In this document: one piece after another, positions 50,040 to 58,638 of the stretch
Layout: each line of letters starts with the position of its first letter
How positions within the stretch are numbered: position 1 is the stretch's first letter
Assembly (NCBI GenBank): GCA_040902195.1
Contig: JBBDXS010000010.1
Location: forward strand, 62,001 to 126,000
Reading direction: 5' to 3'
Length of the DNA stretch: 64,000 nt
DNA from: JBBDXS01 sp040902195
GTDB taxonomy: Bacteria > Chloroflexota > Dehalococcoidia > DSTF01 > RBG-16-68-14
The notes under the pieces: generated by a model
Told to the model about the DNA's origin: nothing
The model's input: the letters and a program-made list of their open reading frames with translations, nothing else
Databases searched by the model: none
Made by a program: the position numbers and the translations under genes

Positions 50040-50705
50040 GTGGCCTCCGACACGCCCGGCAGGGACCGACGGGCCAGCGACGCGAAGCGCCTCGTCGCCG
50101 ATGCCTACGACCGCATCGCCCAGCCGTTCCGCGAACACACCGCCGGCGTCGTCTCCGCGCGCAGGCAGCCCTACCTCGATCGCCTCACCGAACGTCTCGA
50201 TAGCTCATCGCGCGTCCTCGACCTAGGCTGCGGCAGCGGCGCGCCGTCCACGGCCTGGCTGAGCGATCGCTACCGCGTCCTCGGCGTCGATATCTCGCGC
50301 GGCCAGCTCGAGATCGCGCGCCGCAAGGTGCCGGCCGCGTCGTACGTGCTCGGCGACATGGCGAGCGTGGCCTTCCGGCCCGCGTCGTTCGACGCCATCG
50401 CCGCGCTATACTCCACCATCCACGTCCCGCGCGAAGAGCAGCCGGCGCTGCTCACGCGGCTGCACACGTTCCTGACGCCGGGCGGACGGTTGTTCGCCGT
50501 GATGGGCGCCAAAGCGTGGGAAGGCACGGAGGAGGACTGGCTGGGCATGGGCTCGACGATGTTCTGGAGCCACTACGACGCGCAGACGAACCTCTCGATG
50601 ATCGAGCGCGCCGGCTTTCACGTCCTGCGCCACGACATCGAGCCGGACTACATCGATGACGCCGGCGGCGCGCACCTCTTCGTGATCGCAGAGCGGCCGC
50701 GCTAA
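50040..50705 (+). CDS. Class I SAM-dependent methyltransferase
   Basis: 221 residues. SAM-binding motif I is VLDLGCGSGAPSTAWL; motif post I ends in GVDISRGQLEIARRK, and SYVLGDMASVAFRPASFDAI carries the acidic motif II region. The cap part (GAKAWEGTEEDWLGMGSTMFWSHYD) is typical of small-molecule methyltransferases of UbiE-like shape. Substrate unknown. Overlaps the next gene by one base (TAATG), so the operon continues. Confidence 0.9.
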   Translation: MASDTPGRDRRASDAKRLVADAYDRIAQPFREHTAGVVSARRQPYLDRLTERLDSSSRVLDLGCGSGAPSTAWLSDRYRVLGVDISRGQLEIARRKVPAASYVLGDMASVAFRPASFDAIAALYSTIHVPREEQPALLTRLHTFLTPGGRLFAVMGAKAWEGTEEDWLGMGSTMFWSHYDAQTNLSMIERAGFHVLRHDIEPDYIDDAGGAHLFVIAERPR

Positions 50706-51706
50706 TGCACGACCACCTCTCACTCGACGCGATCACCGACGTGCCCGGCATCCGCGTCGGCCATTGGACCGATCTCGACGCCGCGACCGGCTGTACCGTC
50801 GTACTCGCGCCGCCGGCCGGCGCCATCGGCGGCGTCGACGTGCGCGGCGGCGCGCCCGGCACGATCGAGACCGACATGCTGCGCACCGGCACGATCGCGG
50901 AGAGCGCGCAGGCCATTTTACTTACGGGCGGCTCGGCGTTCGGGCTCGCTGCCGCCGCCGGCGTGATGCGCTACCTCGAAGAACAGGGTGTCGGATTCCA
51001 CTTCGGCAAGAGCTACATCCCGCTGGTGTCCGGCGCCGTTGTGTTCGACCTCAACATCGGCGACTCGAAGGGCCGCCCCGACGCGGAGTCGGGCTACCTC
51101 GCGGCGCAGTCCGCGGCCGGCGGCCCCGTCGAGCAGGGCAACGCCGGTGTCGGCACCGGATGCACCGTCGCGAAGGCGGCGGGTGTTGAGCGCTGCCTGA
51201 AAGGCGGCGTCGGCACGGCGAGCGAGCGCGGCCCAAACGGCATCATCGTCGGCGCGATCGCTGCGGTGAACTGCGGCGGCGAGGTTATCGATACCATGCA
51301 CAGCCGCGTCGTCGCCGGGCCGCGCGCCGATACGCCCGGCGCGTTCCTCGATACGATCGAGGAGCTTCGCGGGGGCCACGGAGGCGCGCCGACGAGCGAG
51401 AACACCACGAACGCCATCGTCGCGACGAACGCGCGTCTGTCGAAAGAGGGGGCAAACCGTCTCGCCGCTGTCTCCCACGACGGCTTCGCGCGCGCGATCC
51501 GTCCCGTCCACACGATCGGTGACGGCGACACCATCTTCGCGCTCGCGACGGGCGAGATCGCGCTCGCGCACCCGCGCGAGACCATCGCGATCGAGGCGCT
51601 CGCCGCCCGCGCCGTCGAACGTGCGATCGTGCGCGCCGTGCTGATGGCAACAGGGCTCCACGGCGTGCCGTCCGCGTCGGAATGGGCCGCGAGCGCGATG
51701 AGATAG
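50705..51706 (+). CDS. P1-family peptidase (DmpA/L-aminopeptidase-like)
   Basis: 333-residue Ntn-type self-processing aminopeptidase. ITDVPGIRVGHWTD at the start, the glycine-rich LLTGGSAFGLAAAAGVMRYLEE, IPLVSGAVVFDL, and the cleavage region TSENTTNAIVATNARLSKEGANRLA with the expected Thr nucleophile. The usual GNTT is ENTT, a small change. N-terminal D-amino-acid, peptide or nylon-oligomer-like substrates are known for relatives. Confidence 0.92.
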   Translation: MHDHLSLDAITDVPGIRVGHWTDLDAATGCTVVLAPPAGAIGGVDVRGGAPGTIETDMLRTGTIAESAQAILLTGGSAFGLAAAAGVMRYLEEQGVGFHFGKSYIPLVSGAVVFDLNIGDSKGRPDAESGYLAAQSAAGGPVEQGNAGVGTGCTVAKAAGVERCLKGGVGTASERGPNGIIVGAIAAVNCGGEVIDTMHSRVVAGPRADTPGAFLDTIEELRGGHGGAPTSENTTNAIVATNARLSKEGANRLAAVSHDGFARAIRPVHTIGDGDTIFALATGEIALAHPRETIAIEALAARAVERAIVRAVLMATGLHGVPSASEWAASAMR

Positions 51707-51759
51707 CAAGGCTTGGCTGCCTGTGCCAGGCCCCCATCAGCGTAAGGAACGTTCTTCTT

Positions 51760-51841
51760 CCCACCCGCCCGCCCAGAGAAGTTGTTAGTGCTGGGGGGAC
51801 ACCCCCCAAGACCCCCGGCAGAGGAGTTCCTCTGCACTCCT
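51760..51841 (+). repeat. GC-rich dispersed repeat
   Basis: CCCACCCGCCCGCCCAGAGA, then GTTGTTAGTGCTGGGGGGAC, ACCCCCCAAGACCCCCGGCA, GAGGAGTTCC. Forms strong G/C hairpins. Same family as 26321, 49098, 54418. Confidence 0.8.
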
Positions 51842-51904
51842 TTGAGACTGCGCGGCGATCACGCCTGGGCAGAGTCGCCGAAACGGTGATACGCTCCTAC
51901 TAGA

Positions 51905-53203
51905 ATGCCACCTACAAGGATCGCCGCAGTAGGAATCGGCAGCTTCGTCTTCGGAGTGGAGCTGCTGCGCGACGTCTTCCAGACGGAGGAGCTGCGTGAG
52001 TGCGAGCTCGCGCTGGTCGACGTCGATACCGAGCGCCTCGGGCTGATGGAGGGCCTCGCCAACCGCCTGAACGAAGCGTCGGGCTGGGGCGCGAACGTCG
52101 TTGCTACGCCCGATCGCAACGAGGGGCTGCCCGGCGCAACGTTCGTCGTCACTGCGATCGAGGTGAACCGCGACGCGCTCTGGCGGCTCGACCACGCGAT
52201 CTGCATGCGCCACGGCCTGCCCTCCGTGCTGAGCGAGAACGGCGGGCCGGGCGGGCTGTCGCACGCGCTGCGCACCGTGCCGCTCATGGTCGACATCGCG
52301 CGCGACATCGAGCGGCTCTGTCCGGACGCGCTACTGCTCAACTACACAAACCCGGAAGGCCGCGTCTGTCTCGCCATCCGGCGCAACACGTCCGTGCGGG
52401 CGGTCGGCCTCTGTCATGGCGTCGCGGGCACGGTGCCCTGGATCGCAAACGTCCTCGAACGCGATGCCGGCACAATCGATCTGCAGGCCTCCGGCGTCAA
52501 CCACTTTACGTGGACGACGAGCTTGAGCGACGCGTCGGCGGGCGAGGACCTCTATCCGCTCTTTCGCGATCGCCTCGCCGCGCTGCCGCCGGACGAGTGG
52601 CCGCTCTGCCGCTCTCTCTTCGATCGCTTCGGTCTCTTCCCGACGACGAGCGACAACCACGTTGGCGAGTACATCGGTTGGGCGGCCGAGCTGTGCGGCA
52701 CGAAGGGGTACGACTTCGAGCGTATCGGGGAACAGCGCCGCGGCGCGCGCGAAAACATCGAGGGCTGGGCGAGCGGCGCGAAGCCCGTCGACGGGCTGCT
52801 GGCGCAGCCGTCGCGCGAGGCACGCGTAAAGCTCTCGTCCGCGGGCCTCATGGCCGACGTGATCGCGGGCCGCACGCGCCGCTACCCGTCGTTCATCTTG
52901 CCGAACGAGAGCTACATCGCGAACATCAGCGCGGACGCCGTCGTCGAGGCGCCGGGGCTGATCAGCAACGGCCGCGTCTGCGCCGTCCCCGCGGGCGAGC
53001 TGCCCGGCCCGATCGCGTCGATGGTGCAGAACGAGGTCGAAATCCAGAAGCTCGCCGTCGACGCCGCTGTTACCGGATCGCGCGACCTCGCCCTCGAGGC
53101 GCTCCTCCTCGATCCCGTCGTCAACAGCGCGAAAAAAGCGGAAGCGTTCCTAAACGACATCCTCGAAACGCACGCGGCGTACCTGCCCGCGTTCGGGCGG
53201 TAG
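51905..53203 (+). CDS. Glycoside hydrolase family 4 (NAD- and metal-dependent glycosidase)
   Basis: 432 residues. GH4 enzymes cleave alpha-glycosides by transient oxidation with NAD. GIGSFVFG (10-17) is the nucleotide loop, VDVDTERL the following acidic turn, then ALLLNYTNPEGRVC, CHGVAGTV and the metal motif GVNHFTWTTSL with Cys/His ligands (CHG and VNH). The C-terminal cap (NHVGEYIGWAAELCG) is present. Closest by pattern to alpha-galacturonidase/alpha-glucosidase members such as LplD; sugar not predictable. Confidence 0.93.
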   Translation: MPPTRIAAVGIGSFVFGVELLRDVFQTEELRECELALVDVDTERLGLMEGLANRLNEASGWGANVVATPDRNEGLPGATFVVTAIEVNRDALWRLDHAICMRHGLPSVLSENGGPGGLSHALRTVPLMVDIARDIERLCPDALLLNYTNPEGRVCLAIRRNTSVRAVGLCHGVAGTVPWIANVLERDAGTIDLQASGVNHFTWTTSLSDASAGEDLYPLFRDRLAALPPDEWPLCRSLFDRFGLFPTTSDNHVGEYIGWAAELCGTKGYDFERIGEQRRGARENIEGWASGAKPVDGLLAQPSREARVKLSSAGLMADVIAGRTRRYPSFILPNESYIANISADAVVEAPGLISNGRVCAVPAGELPGPIASMVQNEVEIQKLAVDAAVTGSRDLALEALLLDPVVNSAKKAEAFLNDILETHAAYLPAFGR

Positions 53204-53238
53204 CCGCTGGTCGCTGGCCACTGGTGGCGAGACGGTCT

Positions 53239-53264
53239 GTAGGGACAGAGCTTTAGCTCTGTCC
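53239..53264. repeat. REP-like hairpin GTAGGGACAGAGCT-TT-AGCTCTGTCC
   Basis: Ten-bp perfect arms preceded by GTAG; 36 bp after the GH4 stop. Confidence 0.75.
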
Positions 53265-53304
53265 TCGACTCGACAGCAACAGATGGATAATCATCAATGG
53301 GGTC

Positions 53305-53330
53305 GGACAGACCTGAAGGTCTGTCCCTAC
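53305..53330. repeat. REP-like hairpin GGACAGACCT-GA-AGGTCTGTCC-CTAC
   Basis: Perfect ten-bp arms and CTAC ending. Together with 53239 it lies between the convergent ends of the GH4 and carboxypeptidase genes, in inverted orientation (one begins GTAGG, the other ends CCTAC). Confidence 0.8.
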
Positions 53331-53341
53331 GAGGTGCGCCG

Positions 53342-54322
53342 CTAGCAGGCGGACGGCGTGTTTGCGAGGGCCCATTCGTAGAGCGCCGGGACGTCTGTGT
53401 AGCGGTCGCTGCTGGCGAGAAGCGAGATGATCAGCCGCCGTCCGTTGTGGTCGAACGCGGCGACCATCGTCTGGCCGGCGCCCTCCGTGTAGCCGATCTT
53501 CACACCGATCATCTCGCCCGGGTAGGCGTCGAGCAGCTCGTTGCTGTTCCAGAGCGCCTCGCGGTTCCACGACGGCTGGTACTCGCGCGTCGCGACGATC
53601 GGCGCGAGCTCCTCGTTGTCGAGCACAGCGCGGCCCAGCGTCACGAGGTCGCGCGCGCTGGTGTAGAGGCCCAACTCATCGAGGCCGTGCGGGTTCGTAA
53701 AGTGCGTGTGATCGAGGCCCAGCTCCCGCGCTTTGAGGTTCATCAAGTCGACGAACACCGGCATCGTGCCGCCGACCTCCTCCGCGATCTGGATCGCCGC
53801 GTCGTTGCCGGACGGCAGCAGGAGGCCGTAGAGGAGATCGCGCATCGTCATGCGCTCGCCGGGCTCGAGGCCCATCACGGTCGAGCCGCTGGACGCCACG
53901 AGCAGCGCGCTATTCACGTCGACGACGACTTCCTCATCGAGATCGGCGCGGTCCGCGGCGACGAGCGCCGTCGCGAGCTTCGTCAGGCTGGCGGGCGCGC
54001 GCTGGAGGTCGGGGTTTTTCGCGTACAGCTCGACGCCGCATGGCTCCTCCGCGACGACGGCGGCCGCACCGAGAACGGACGGCGGCGGCACCGCTCCCGC
54101 GTACGCGAGGCCTCCCTGCGGGCCGACACAGAGCCCTCCGCCGGAGCACTCCTCGACGACGGAGGCGGGCGCGGGCCGGGGCGTCGGGCTGCCGCCCGAG
54201 GGCCAGAGCAGCCAGACCATGACGCCGAGAAAGACGGCCGATGCGCAGGCGCTCAGCGTGAGGGCGAACGACTGCCGGCGTGGCGGGCGGTAGCCGAGGT
54301 GCCAGTGGGGAGGCGGGCGCAT
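53342..54322 (-). CDS. D-alanyl-D-alanine carboxypeptidase (S11, low-molecular-weight PBP)
   Basis: 326 residues. One membrane helix near the N-terminus (about 18-40) and a Pro/Ser linker, then the S11 fold: S112-LTK-K115 (ASLTKLATAL), S171-GN (LLPSGNDAAI) and K275-IG (VKIGYTEGAG). The third motif is KIG rather than the common KTG. The C-terminal domain of classic DacA is absent. It trims or senses peptidoglycan outside the membrane. The ATG at 54322 is 9 nt after a minus-strand TATACT (54332-54337), a leaderless pattern; the longer frame upstream is repeat DNA. Confidence 0.92.
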   Translation of the reverse strand: MRPPPHWHLGYRPPRRQSFALTLSACASAVFLGVMVWLLWPSGGSPTPRPAPASVVEECSGGGLCVGPQGGLAYAGAVPPPSVLGAAAVVAEEPCGVELYAKNPDLQRAPASLTKLATALVAADRADLDEEVVVDVNSALLVASSGSTVMGLEPGERMTMRDLLYGLLLPSGNDAAIQIAEEVGGTMPVFVDLMNLKARELGLDHTHFTNPHGLDELGLYTSARDLVTLGRAVLDNEELAPIVATREYQPSWNREALWNSNELLDAYPGEMIGVKIGYTEGAGQTMVAAFDHNGRRLIISLLASSDRYTDVPALYEWALANTPSAC

Positions 54323-54331
54323 CGTGCCGCG

Positions 54332-54337
54332 AGTATA
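54332..54337 (-). promoter_or_regulatory. -10 box (TATACT) for the D,D-carboxypeptidase gene
   Basis: Nine nt upstream of ATG 54322 on the minus strand; no Shine-Dalgarno. Confidence 0.55.
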
Positions 54338-54417
54338 CGCCAGGGTGCGGATTAGGTCTAGAGGAGTAGGCGGATGAGTTGTTATGTCCGGCGACACGCG
54401 CCCCGGCTTCGCGACGT

Positions 54418-54540
54418 CCACCCACCCACCGGCCCGCCCAGGAAGGTTGTTATTTTGGCGGGACACTCCTTCGCTTCGCTCGAGGACAGGCCCCCAGACT
54501 CCCCGGAAGCGGGGTTCCACCCCTCTCCACTCCCGGGACG
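54418..54540 (+). repeat. GC-rich dispersed repeat
   Basis: CCACCCACCCACCGGCCCGC, CCAGGAAGGTTGTTATTTTG, GCGGGACACTCCTTCGCTTC, GCTCGAGGACAGG. The TCCTTCGCTTCGCTC part is repeated with change at 54560-54580. It fills the 363-bp gap 54323-54685, which holds no gene. Confidence 0.8.
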
Positions 54541-54685
54541 GGTGCAAGAGAAAGGGCTCCGCGTCCTTCGCTTCGCTCAAGGACGAAGCTCTCGCGCTCC
54601 CCCCGGGGCGGGTAGGAAAGGAACGGAAGATGTGCGGATCGAGTGTTGTCGAGAGGGCTTGTTCCGTTGTTCTAAGGTTCCGCCC

Positions 54686-56185
54686 CTAGCGCCAGGGAGA
54701 CCAGGCGCCGCCGTTCGCCTTGAAGTAGGCGAGTACATCGCGGCGGGAGATGGGGGCGTTGGCGGTCCAGCGGCGGTCTTCCGTCGCGTCCATGTTGCGG
54801 TAGGCGCCGCGAAACTGCTCGACCTCGTCGGTCTGGATGGCGCAGCGGCGCGCATCGGCGTCGATGCCGTAGAGGCTGGCCGCGTTCAGTCCGAAGATCT
54901 TCGCCTTCACGTCGGGCGTGAGCGTTGGGTAGCCGTGCTCCTGCGCGAGAGCGTCATCGATCTGGAAGGCGCGGAACGCGGCGATCTGCGGCTGAGGTGA
55001 GCCGGTCCAGATGCAGTCGGTGCCCCAGATCACACGGTCCTCACCGACGTGCTTCAGCAGCTTGCCGATCACGTGCGCGGCCTGCGTTGGGTCGCTCATG
55101 ACGCCGCGCCACGTGTAGCCCAGCTCCGCCCAGATATTGGAGTTCGGTTCGACGCCGTTGTCCTCCATGCTTTTGATCAGCCTGTCCACGCCCTGCGCGT
55201 CGTCCGGGTTGTAGGGGCCTTCGGCGCCGGCGTTCATCGGGTCCCAGCCGGAGTGGTAGGCAACGAACTGCATGTCGGGATATGCAGCGGCGACGACACC
55301 GAAGTCACGCGGAGACGCGTATTCGGGATCGAAGCCGAACAGCGGCAGCCCTTTGTGCGCGCAGATGCGCTTGACGCCGAGGTCGATCGCCTTCTCGATA
55401 AGCGGGATGCCGAGGTCTTCGTCGTCGAGGTACCAGCCGCTGCCGGTCGTGCCCTGGTAGGGCGTGTAGACCTTCCACGCAGCGACGTCCATCGACTCGG
55501 CGCGCGCCTGCATCAGATCGAGCTGGGCCTGCAGCGTACCGACGTTGGGCACGACGATGCTGTGCAGGAACAACCGCCCGGCGCCGCCCGACGAGAGCGT
55601 GTCCATGATCTCGCGCGTGCGCCGCATCTCGGCGAACGAGAGAGGATCGCTGTTGTCGTCCGGCGACGGTGTGTCGGAGAGCACGGCGACCGTCGTGTCG
55701 CTGTCGAGGAAGATGTCCTTGAGGTAGCCGTAGCGGCTGGCGCACTCGTAGAGGTGCTCGTCGGCGCAGCCGGGATGCGTGGCGCGCAGGAACCCCTCGA
55801 AGGCCTGGCCAGCGGGCGTCGTCGCGTTAATGTGGTGCGTCTGCACGTCGAAGATGAAGTCCTCGCCCTCGAGGACCTGGCAGGCGGCCTCGATGTCGCC
55901 GTCGGGCGTGACCGTGTACGTGCCTCCGGGCTTGCTCTTGCCGTCGCCGCACGCGACGAGGTTGATGGCGCTCAACGTGACGGCGAGGCCGCCGACGCCG
56001 AGCAAGAAGCGCCGCCGGTCTATCTGCTTGCGGCGCGCGATCTCCGTTGCGGACTCCATGGCCAACGCCGCGATGCGCAGGTGGGCCTCGGTGGGGTGCG
56101 GCGGGACGAACTCGCCGTTGCTGACGATGCCTGGCTGGAACGGGAGCAGGATGGGGCGCTCGGGGTCGGTCTTCTTCTCGCGCAC
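54686..56185 (-). CDS. Tat-exported amidohydrolase (Amidohydro_2 family)
   Basis: 499 residues. A twin-arginine signal DRRRFLLGVGG lies unusually far in (about 57-67), followed by a hydrophobic stretch and VACGDG, so it may also be lipidated. The TIM-barrel part has the metal-type motifs FDVQTHHINA, ICAHKGLPLF, VAYHSGWDP and VIWGTDCIW (final Asp). Family members are decarboxylases or hydrolases of aromatic acids. The 56-residue segment before the twin-arginine motif (QPGIVSNGEFVPPHP) resembles part of this family's usual N-terminus. Substrate unknown. Confidence 0.87.
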   Translation of the reverse strand: MREKKTDPERPILLPFQPGIVSNGEFVPPHPTEAHLRIAALAMESATEIARRKQIDRRRFLLGVGGLAVTLSAINLVACGDGKSKPGGTYTVTPDGDIEAACQVLEGEDFIFDVQTHHINATTPAGQAFEGFLRATHPGCADEHLYECASRYGYLKDIFLDSDTTVAVLSDTPSPDDNSDPLSFAEMRRTREIMDTLSSGGAGRLFLHSIVVPNVGTLQAQLDLMQARAESMDVAAWKVYTPYQGTTGSGWYLDDEDLGIPLIEKAIDLGVKRICAHKGLPLFGFDPEYASPRDFGVVAAAYPDMQFVAYHSGWDPMNAGAEGPYNPDDAQGVDRLIKSMEDNGVEPNSNIWAELGYTWRGVMSDPTQAAHVIGKLLKHVGEDRVIWGTDCIWTGSPQPQIAAFRAFQIDDALAQEHGYPTLTPDVKAKIFGLNAASLYGIDADARRCAIQTDEVEQFRGAYRNMDATEDRRWTANAPISRRDVLAYFKANGGAWSPWR

Positions 56186-56350
56186 GGGCGGCCTCGATTC
56201 AGCGCAGAATGAACGAGGTTCAGTACAGGCGCATAGTGGCAGATGCAGGAATGGATTGCAAGTGGCGCCGGTTTGACCGTAAGAACAGGCGCGCTAGGCT
56301 GTCATCCAGCAACGAGGACTAGACCAACGCTCGATCAGGAGGAGGAACCT

Positions 56351-57313
56351 ATGAAGAGACTGCACGGAATTCTTGTGGCGGCGATTGTCGTGATGCTGGC
56401 CGGGGCGCTCGCGCTGGGCGCTGCGGCCTGCGGAGACGACAAAGACAAGGACGAGGACGCCACTCCAACATCGGCCGCGGCCGAGCCTACCGAGGAGCAG
56501 GTCAGCGTCGAGCCGGGTACGCTGCCCATCACGACACTGGAGTACCGCTTCGAAGCGCCGGAGACGATCTCGGGCGGGCTCACGGCGATCACGCTCGACA
56601 ACCCGGGCGGGGAGGACCACCAGGCTCAGCTCTTGAAGCTGAACGAAGGCGTTACGATGGAGCAGCTTAGCGACGCCTTGAGCGCCGACGAATCGGGCGC
56701 GGCCGCGTTAGCCCTCGTCACCGTGGGCGGCGGCGTTAACGCCGTACCGGCGGGCGGCGGCACGAGTGAGGCGATCGTCGACCTCGAGCCAGGGACGTAC
56801 GCGATGTTGTGCTTCGTCTCGAACGCGGAGGGTGTCCCGCATTTCGCGCTGGGCATGCTCTCTGAGCTAGAGGTGACGGAGCCGACTGAAGAGGCCGACA
56901 CGCCTGCGGGCGATCACGCCATCACCGCCACCGACTACGCGTTCTCGGCGCCGACCACGGCCGTCGCCGGCGAAACCACCGTTCAGTTCGTCAACAGCGG
57001 CACAGAGGCGCACGAGCTCAGCGTCGTTAAGCTGGAGGACGGCACGACGGCGGAAGACTTGCTCGGGTTGTTCACCGCGCCGGAGGAGCCCACGCCCGCC
57101 GAGGGCGAGCCCACTCCGACGACGCCCGCCGATCAAGCGCCGCCTTTCACCGCAGTGGGGGGAATAGGCGCAATCCCGCCGGGCCCGGGTAGCGACGCGT
57201 GGTGGATACAGGACCTGGAAGCCGGCACCTACGGGCTCCTCTGCTTCGTGCCGAACTCTGAAGGAGTGCCACACGCAGCCTTAGGCATGATCGCCACCTT
57301 CACGGTCGAATAA
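56351..57313 (+). CDS. Lipoprotein-like protein with two tandem cupredoxin-like domains
   Basis: 320 residues. Signal with C27 as possible lipid site (LGAAACGDD, imperfect lipobox), then two similar domains (about 55-175 and 187-320). Each has one upstream His and a Cys-His-Met series: H90, C154, H164, M169 and H221, C298, H308, M313, the ligand set of type 1 copper sites. Cys-His spacing of 10 resembles nitrite-reductase-type rather than plastocyanin loops. An electron-transfer or copper-binding role is inferred; the second domain has a Pro/Thr-rich insert (EEPTPAEGEPTPTTPADQAPP). AGGAGG before ATG 56351. Overlaps the convergent rsgA by 14 bp. Confidence 0.75.
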   Translation: MKRLHGILVAAIVVMLAGALALGAAACGDDKDKDEDATPTSAAAEPTEEQVSVEPGTLPITTLEYRFEAPETISGGLTAITLDNPGGEDHQAQLLKLNEGVTMEQLSDALSADESGAAALALVTVGGGVNAVPAGGGTSEAIVDLEPGTYAMLCFVSNAEGVPHFALGMLSELEVTEPTEEADTPAGDHAITATDYAFSAPTTAVAGETTVQFVNSGTEAHELSVVKLEDGTTAEDLLGLFTAPEEPTPAEGEPTPTTPADQAPPFTAVGGIGAIPPGPGSDAWWIQDLEAGTYGLLCFVPNSEGVPHAALGMIATFTVE

Positions 57314-58469
57314 CGACCGCTTCTGTCTGAAACAGGCGCGCGCGCAGGAACGCGTGTTTCTGCGCGGCGACTTCGACCGCGCAGCCGGGTTCGCCGCGGT
57401 GGAGGCAGTCTCGATACGCGCACGCCGGCGCATGCGCGGCGAGATCGCTCATGTGCGCGACGAGATCGTGCGGCGTCATGCCGCGCAGTCCGAACGCGCG
57501 GATGCCGGGCGAGTCGACGACGTACGTCTCGGGGAGCGAGAGCGGGACGAGGCGCGCGGACGATGTCGTGTGGCGGCCCTTCCCCTGCCCTGCTGTCGAT
57601 TGCGTCACGCTCCCGACGCGCAGCGCAAGGCCCGATTCGAGTGTGTTCAGCAGCGAGCTCTTGCCGACGCCGGAGTGGCCGGAGAACAACGAAACCTTGC
57701 CTTCGATCGCGCACCGCAACGCATCGATGCCGTCGCCGCTGGCCGCGCTGACACGCACGACGCCGGCGCCGAGCCGCTCGTAGCCGGCGAGCGCCTCCTC
57801 GACCCCCGGCGCGACGCCGAGGTCTGTCTTGTTGAGGCAGACCGTGGCCGGAAGCCCATCGCGCGAGGCGGCGATGAGGTAGCGATCGATCAGGCGGGCG
57901 CGGAACGGCGGCTCCGCGGGAGAACAGACGATGACCACGAGGTCGATGTTGGCGGCGAGCACCTGGTCTTGCACCAGCGGGTCGCGCCGCGACGGATCGT
58001 AGGTCCCGCGCACGAGCGCGGAGCGCCTCGGCAGGAGCGAGACGATGCGCACGACGCCAGGCTCGACGGGCTCGACTTCGACCCGGTCGCCGACAGCGAT
58101 CGGGCTGCGCAGCGATGGGTCGCGGGCGCTCGACAGCAGGACGGCGTGAACCGTGCGCCCCTCTAGCGAGACGAGCGAGTCGCCGGAGCGCACCTCGATG
58201 ACCGTGCCGGCGAGCGCGGGCTCGTTCACCACCGGCGCGGCGCCGGCGGACGCTGGCGCGTCGAGCGCGGTGGCGCGGCGCATCTTCTCGCGCGAGGGCG
58301 TCTCATCGGCGTCATCCCACTCGCGTTGCCGCGGCGGACGGCCCGGCCGGAGCGCTCGCACCTGCTGGCGCTGACGCTGGGCTTCCTTGATCTGCTCGTG
58401 CTGTCCCTTGTAGGCGAGGGACTTCTTGATCGCTTGTTGATGTCGCTTCGTGAGCTTGTGACTGGACAT
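57300..58469 (-). CDS. rsgA: Ribosome small-subunit-dependent GTPase A
   Basis: 389 residues, 30S maturation GTPase. A basic N-terminal extension of about 75 residues (SSHKLTKRHQQAIKKSLAYKGQHE) precedes the OB fold. GTPase motifs are circularly permuted, as expected: NKTD, then GHSGVGKSSLLN (G1), TAGQGKGRHTT (G2) and DSPGIRAFG (G3). The zinc site has CAYRDCLHRGEPGC with the usual C-x(5)-H-x-C order. AAGGAG is 4 nt before the ATG; a strong terminator lies only 15 nt upstream of the ATG (58484-58513). Confidence 0.96.
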   Translation of the reverse strand: MSSHKLTKRHQQAIKKSLAYKGQHEQIKEAQRQRQQVRALRPGRPPRQREWDDADETPSREKMRRATALDAPASAGAAPVVNEPALAGTVIEVRSGDSLVSLEGRTVHAVLLSSARDPSLRSPIAVGDRVEVEPVEPGVVRIVSLLPRRSALVRGTYDPSRRDPLVQDQVLAANIDLVVIVCSPAEPPFRARLIDRYLIAASRDGLPATVCLNKTDLGVAPGVEEALAGYERLGAGVVRVSAASGDGIDALRCAIEGKVSLFSGHSGVGKSSLLNTLESGLALRVGSVTQSTAGQGKGRHTTSSARLVPLSLPETYVVDSPGIRAFGLRGMTPHDLVAHMSDLAAHAPACAYRDCLHRGEPGCAVEVAAQKHAFLRARLFQTEAVVIRP

Positions 58470-58483
58470 CGCTCTCCTTCACG

Positions 58484-58513
58484 CAAAACAAAACGGCCGG
58501 GCGTTCCCGGCCG
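58484..58513 (-). terminator. Intrinsic terminator in front of rsgA (possible attenuator)
   Basis: On the minus strand: CGGCCGGG-AACG-CCCGGCCG followed by TTTTGTTTTG. The 8-bp perfect GC stem and T-tract are textbook. It ends 14 nt before the rsgA ATG and 26 nt after the stop of the 20-codon ORF at 58540-58602. Confidence 0.85.
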
Positions 58514-58539
58514 CATCGCGTGCGAGAGCGACGTGCTCC

Positions 58540-58602
58540 CTACGGCGTGGTGGCCCGAGAACGCAGGTATGTGAAGCCAGGGACAAGGACTTGTGTTGAC
58601 AT
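58540..58602 (-). CDS. 20-residue ORF (leader peptide candidate) upstream of rsgA
   Basis: MSTQVLVPGF-TYLRSRATTP, ATG 58602 to TAG 58540. AAAGGAGG (GAAAGGAGG at 58611-58619) lies 8 nt before the ATG, one of the best ribosome binding sites in the window. It has its own promoter (58639-58667) and is followed by the terminator at 58484-58513. No known family. The arrangement fits a leader peptide that controls rsgA by attenuation, or a small stand-alone peptide gene. Confidence 0.6.
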   Translation of the reverse strand: MSTQVLVPGFTYLRSRATTP

Positions 58603-58638
58603 GCTCGGGCCTCCTTTCACGAAGTCGCGTTGGGCGTA

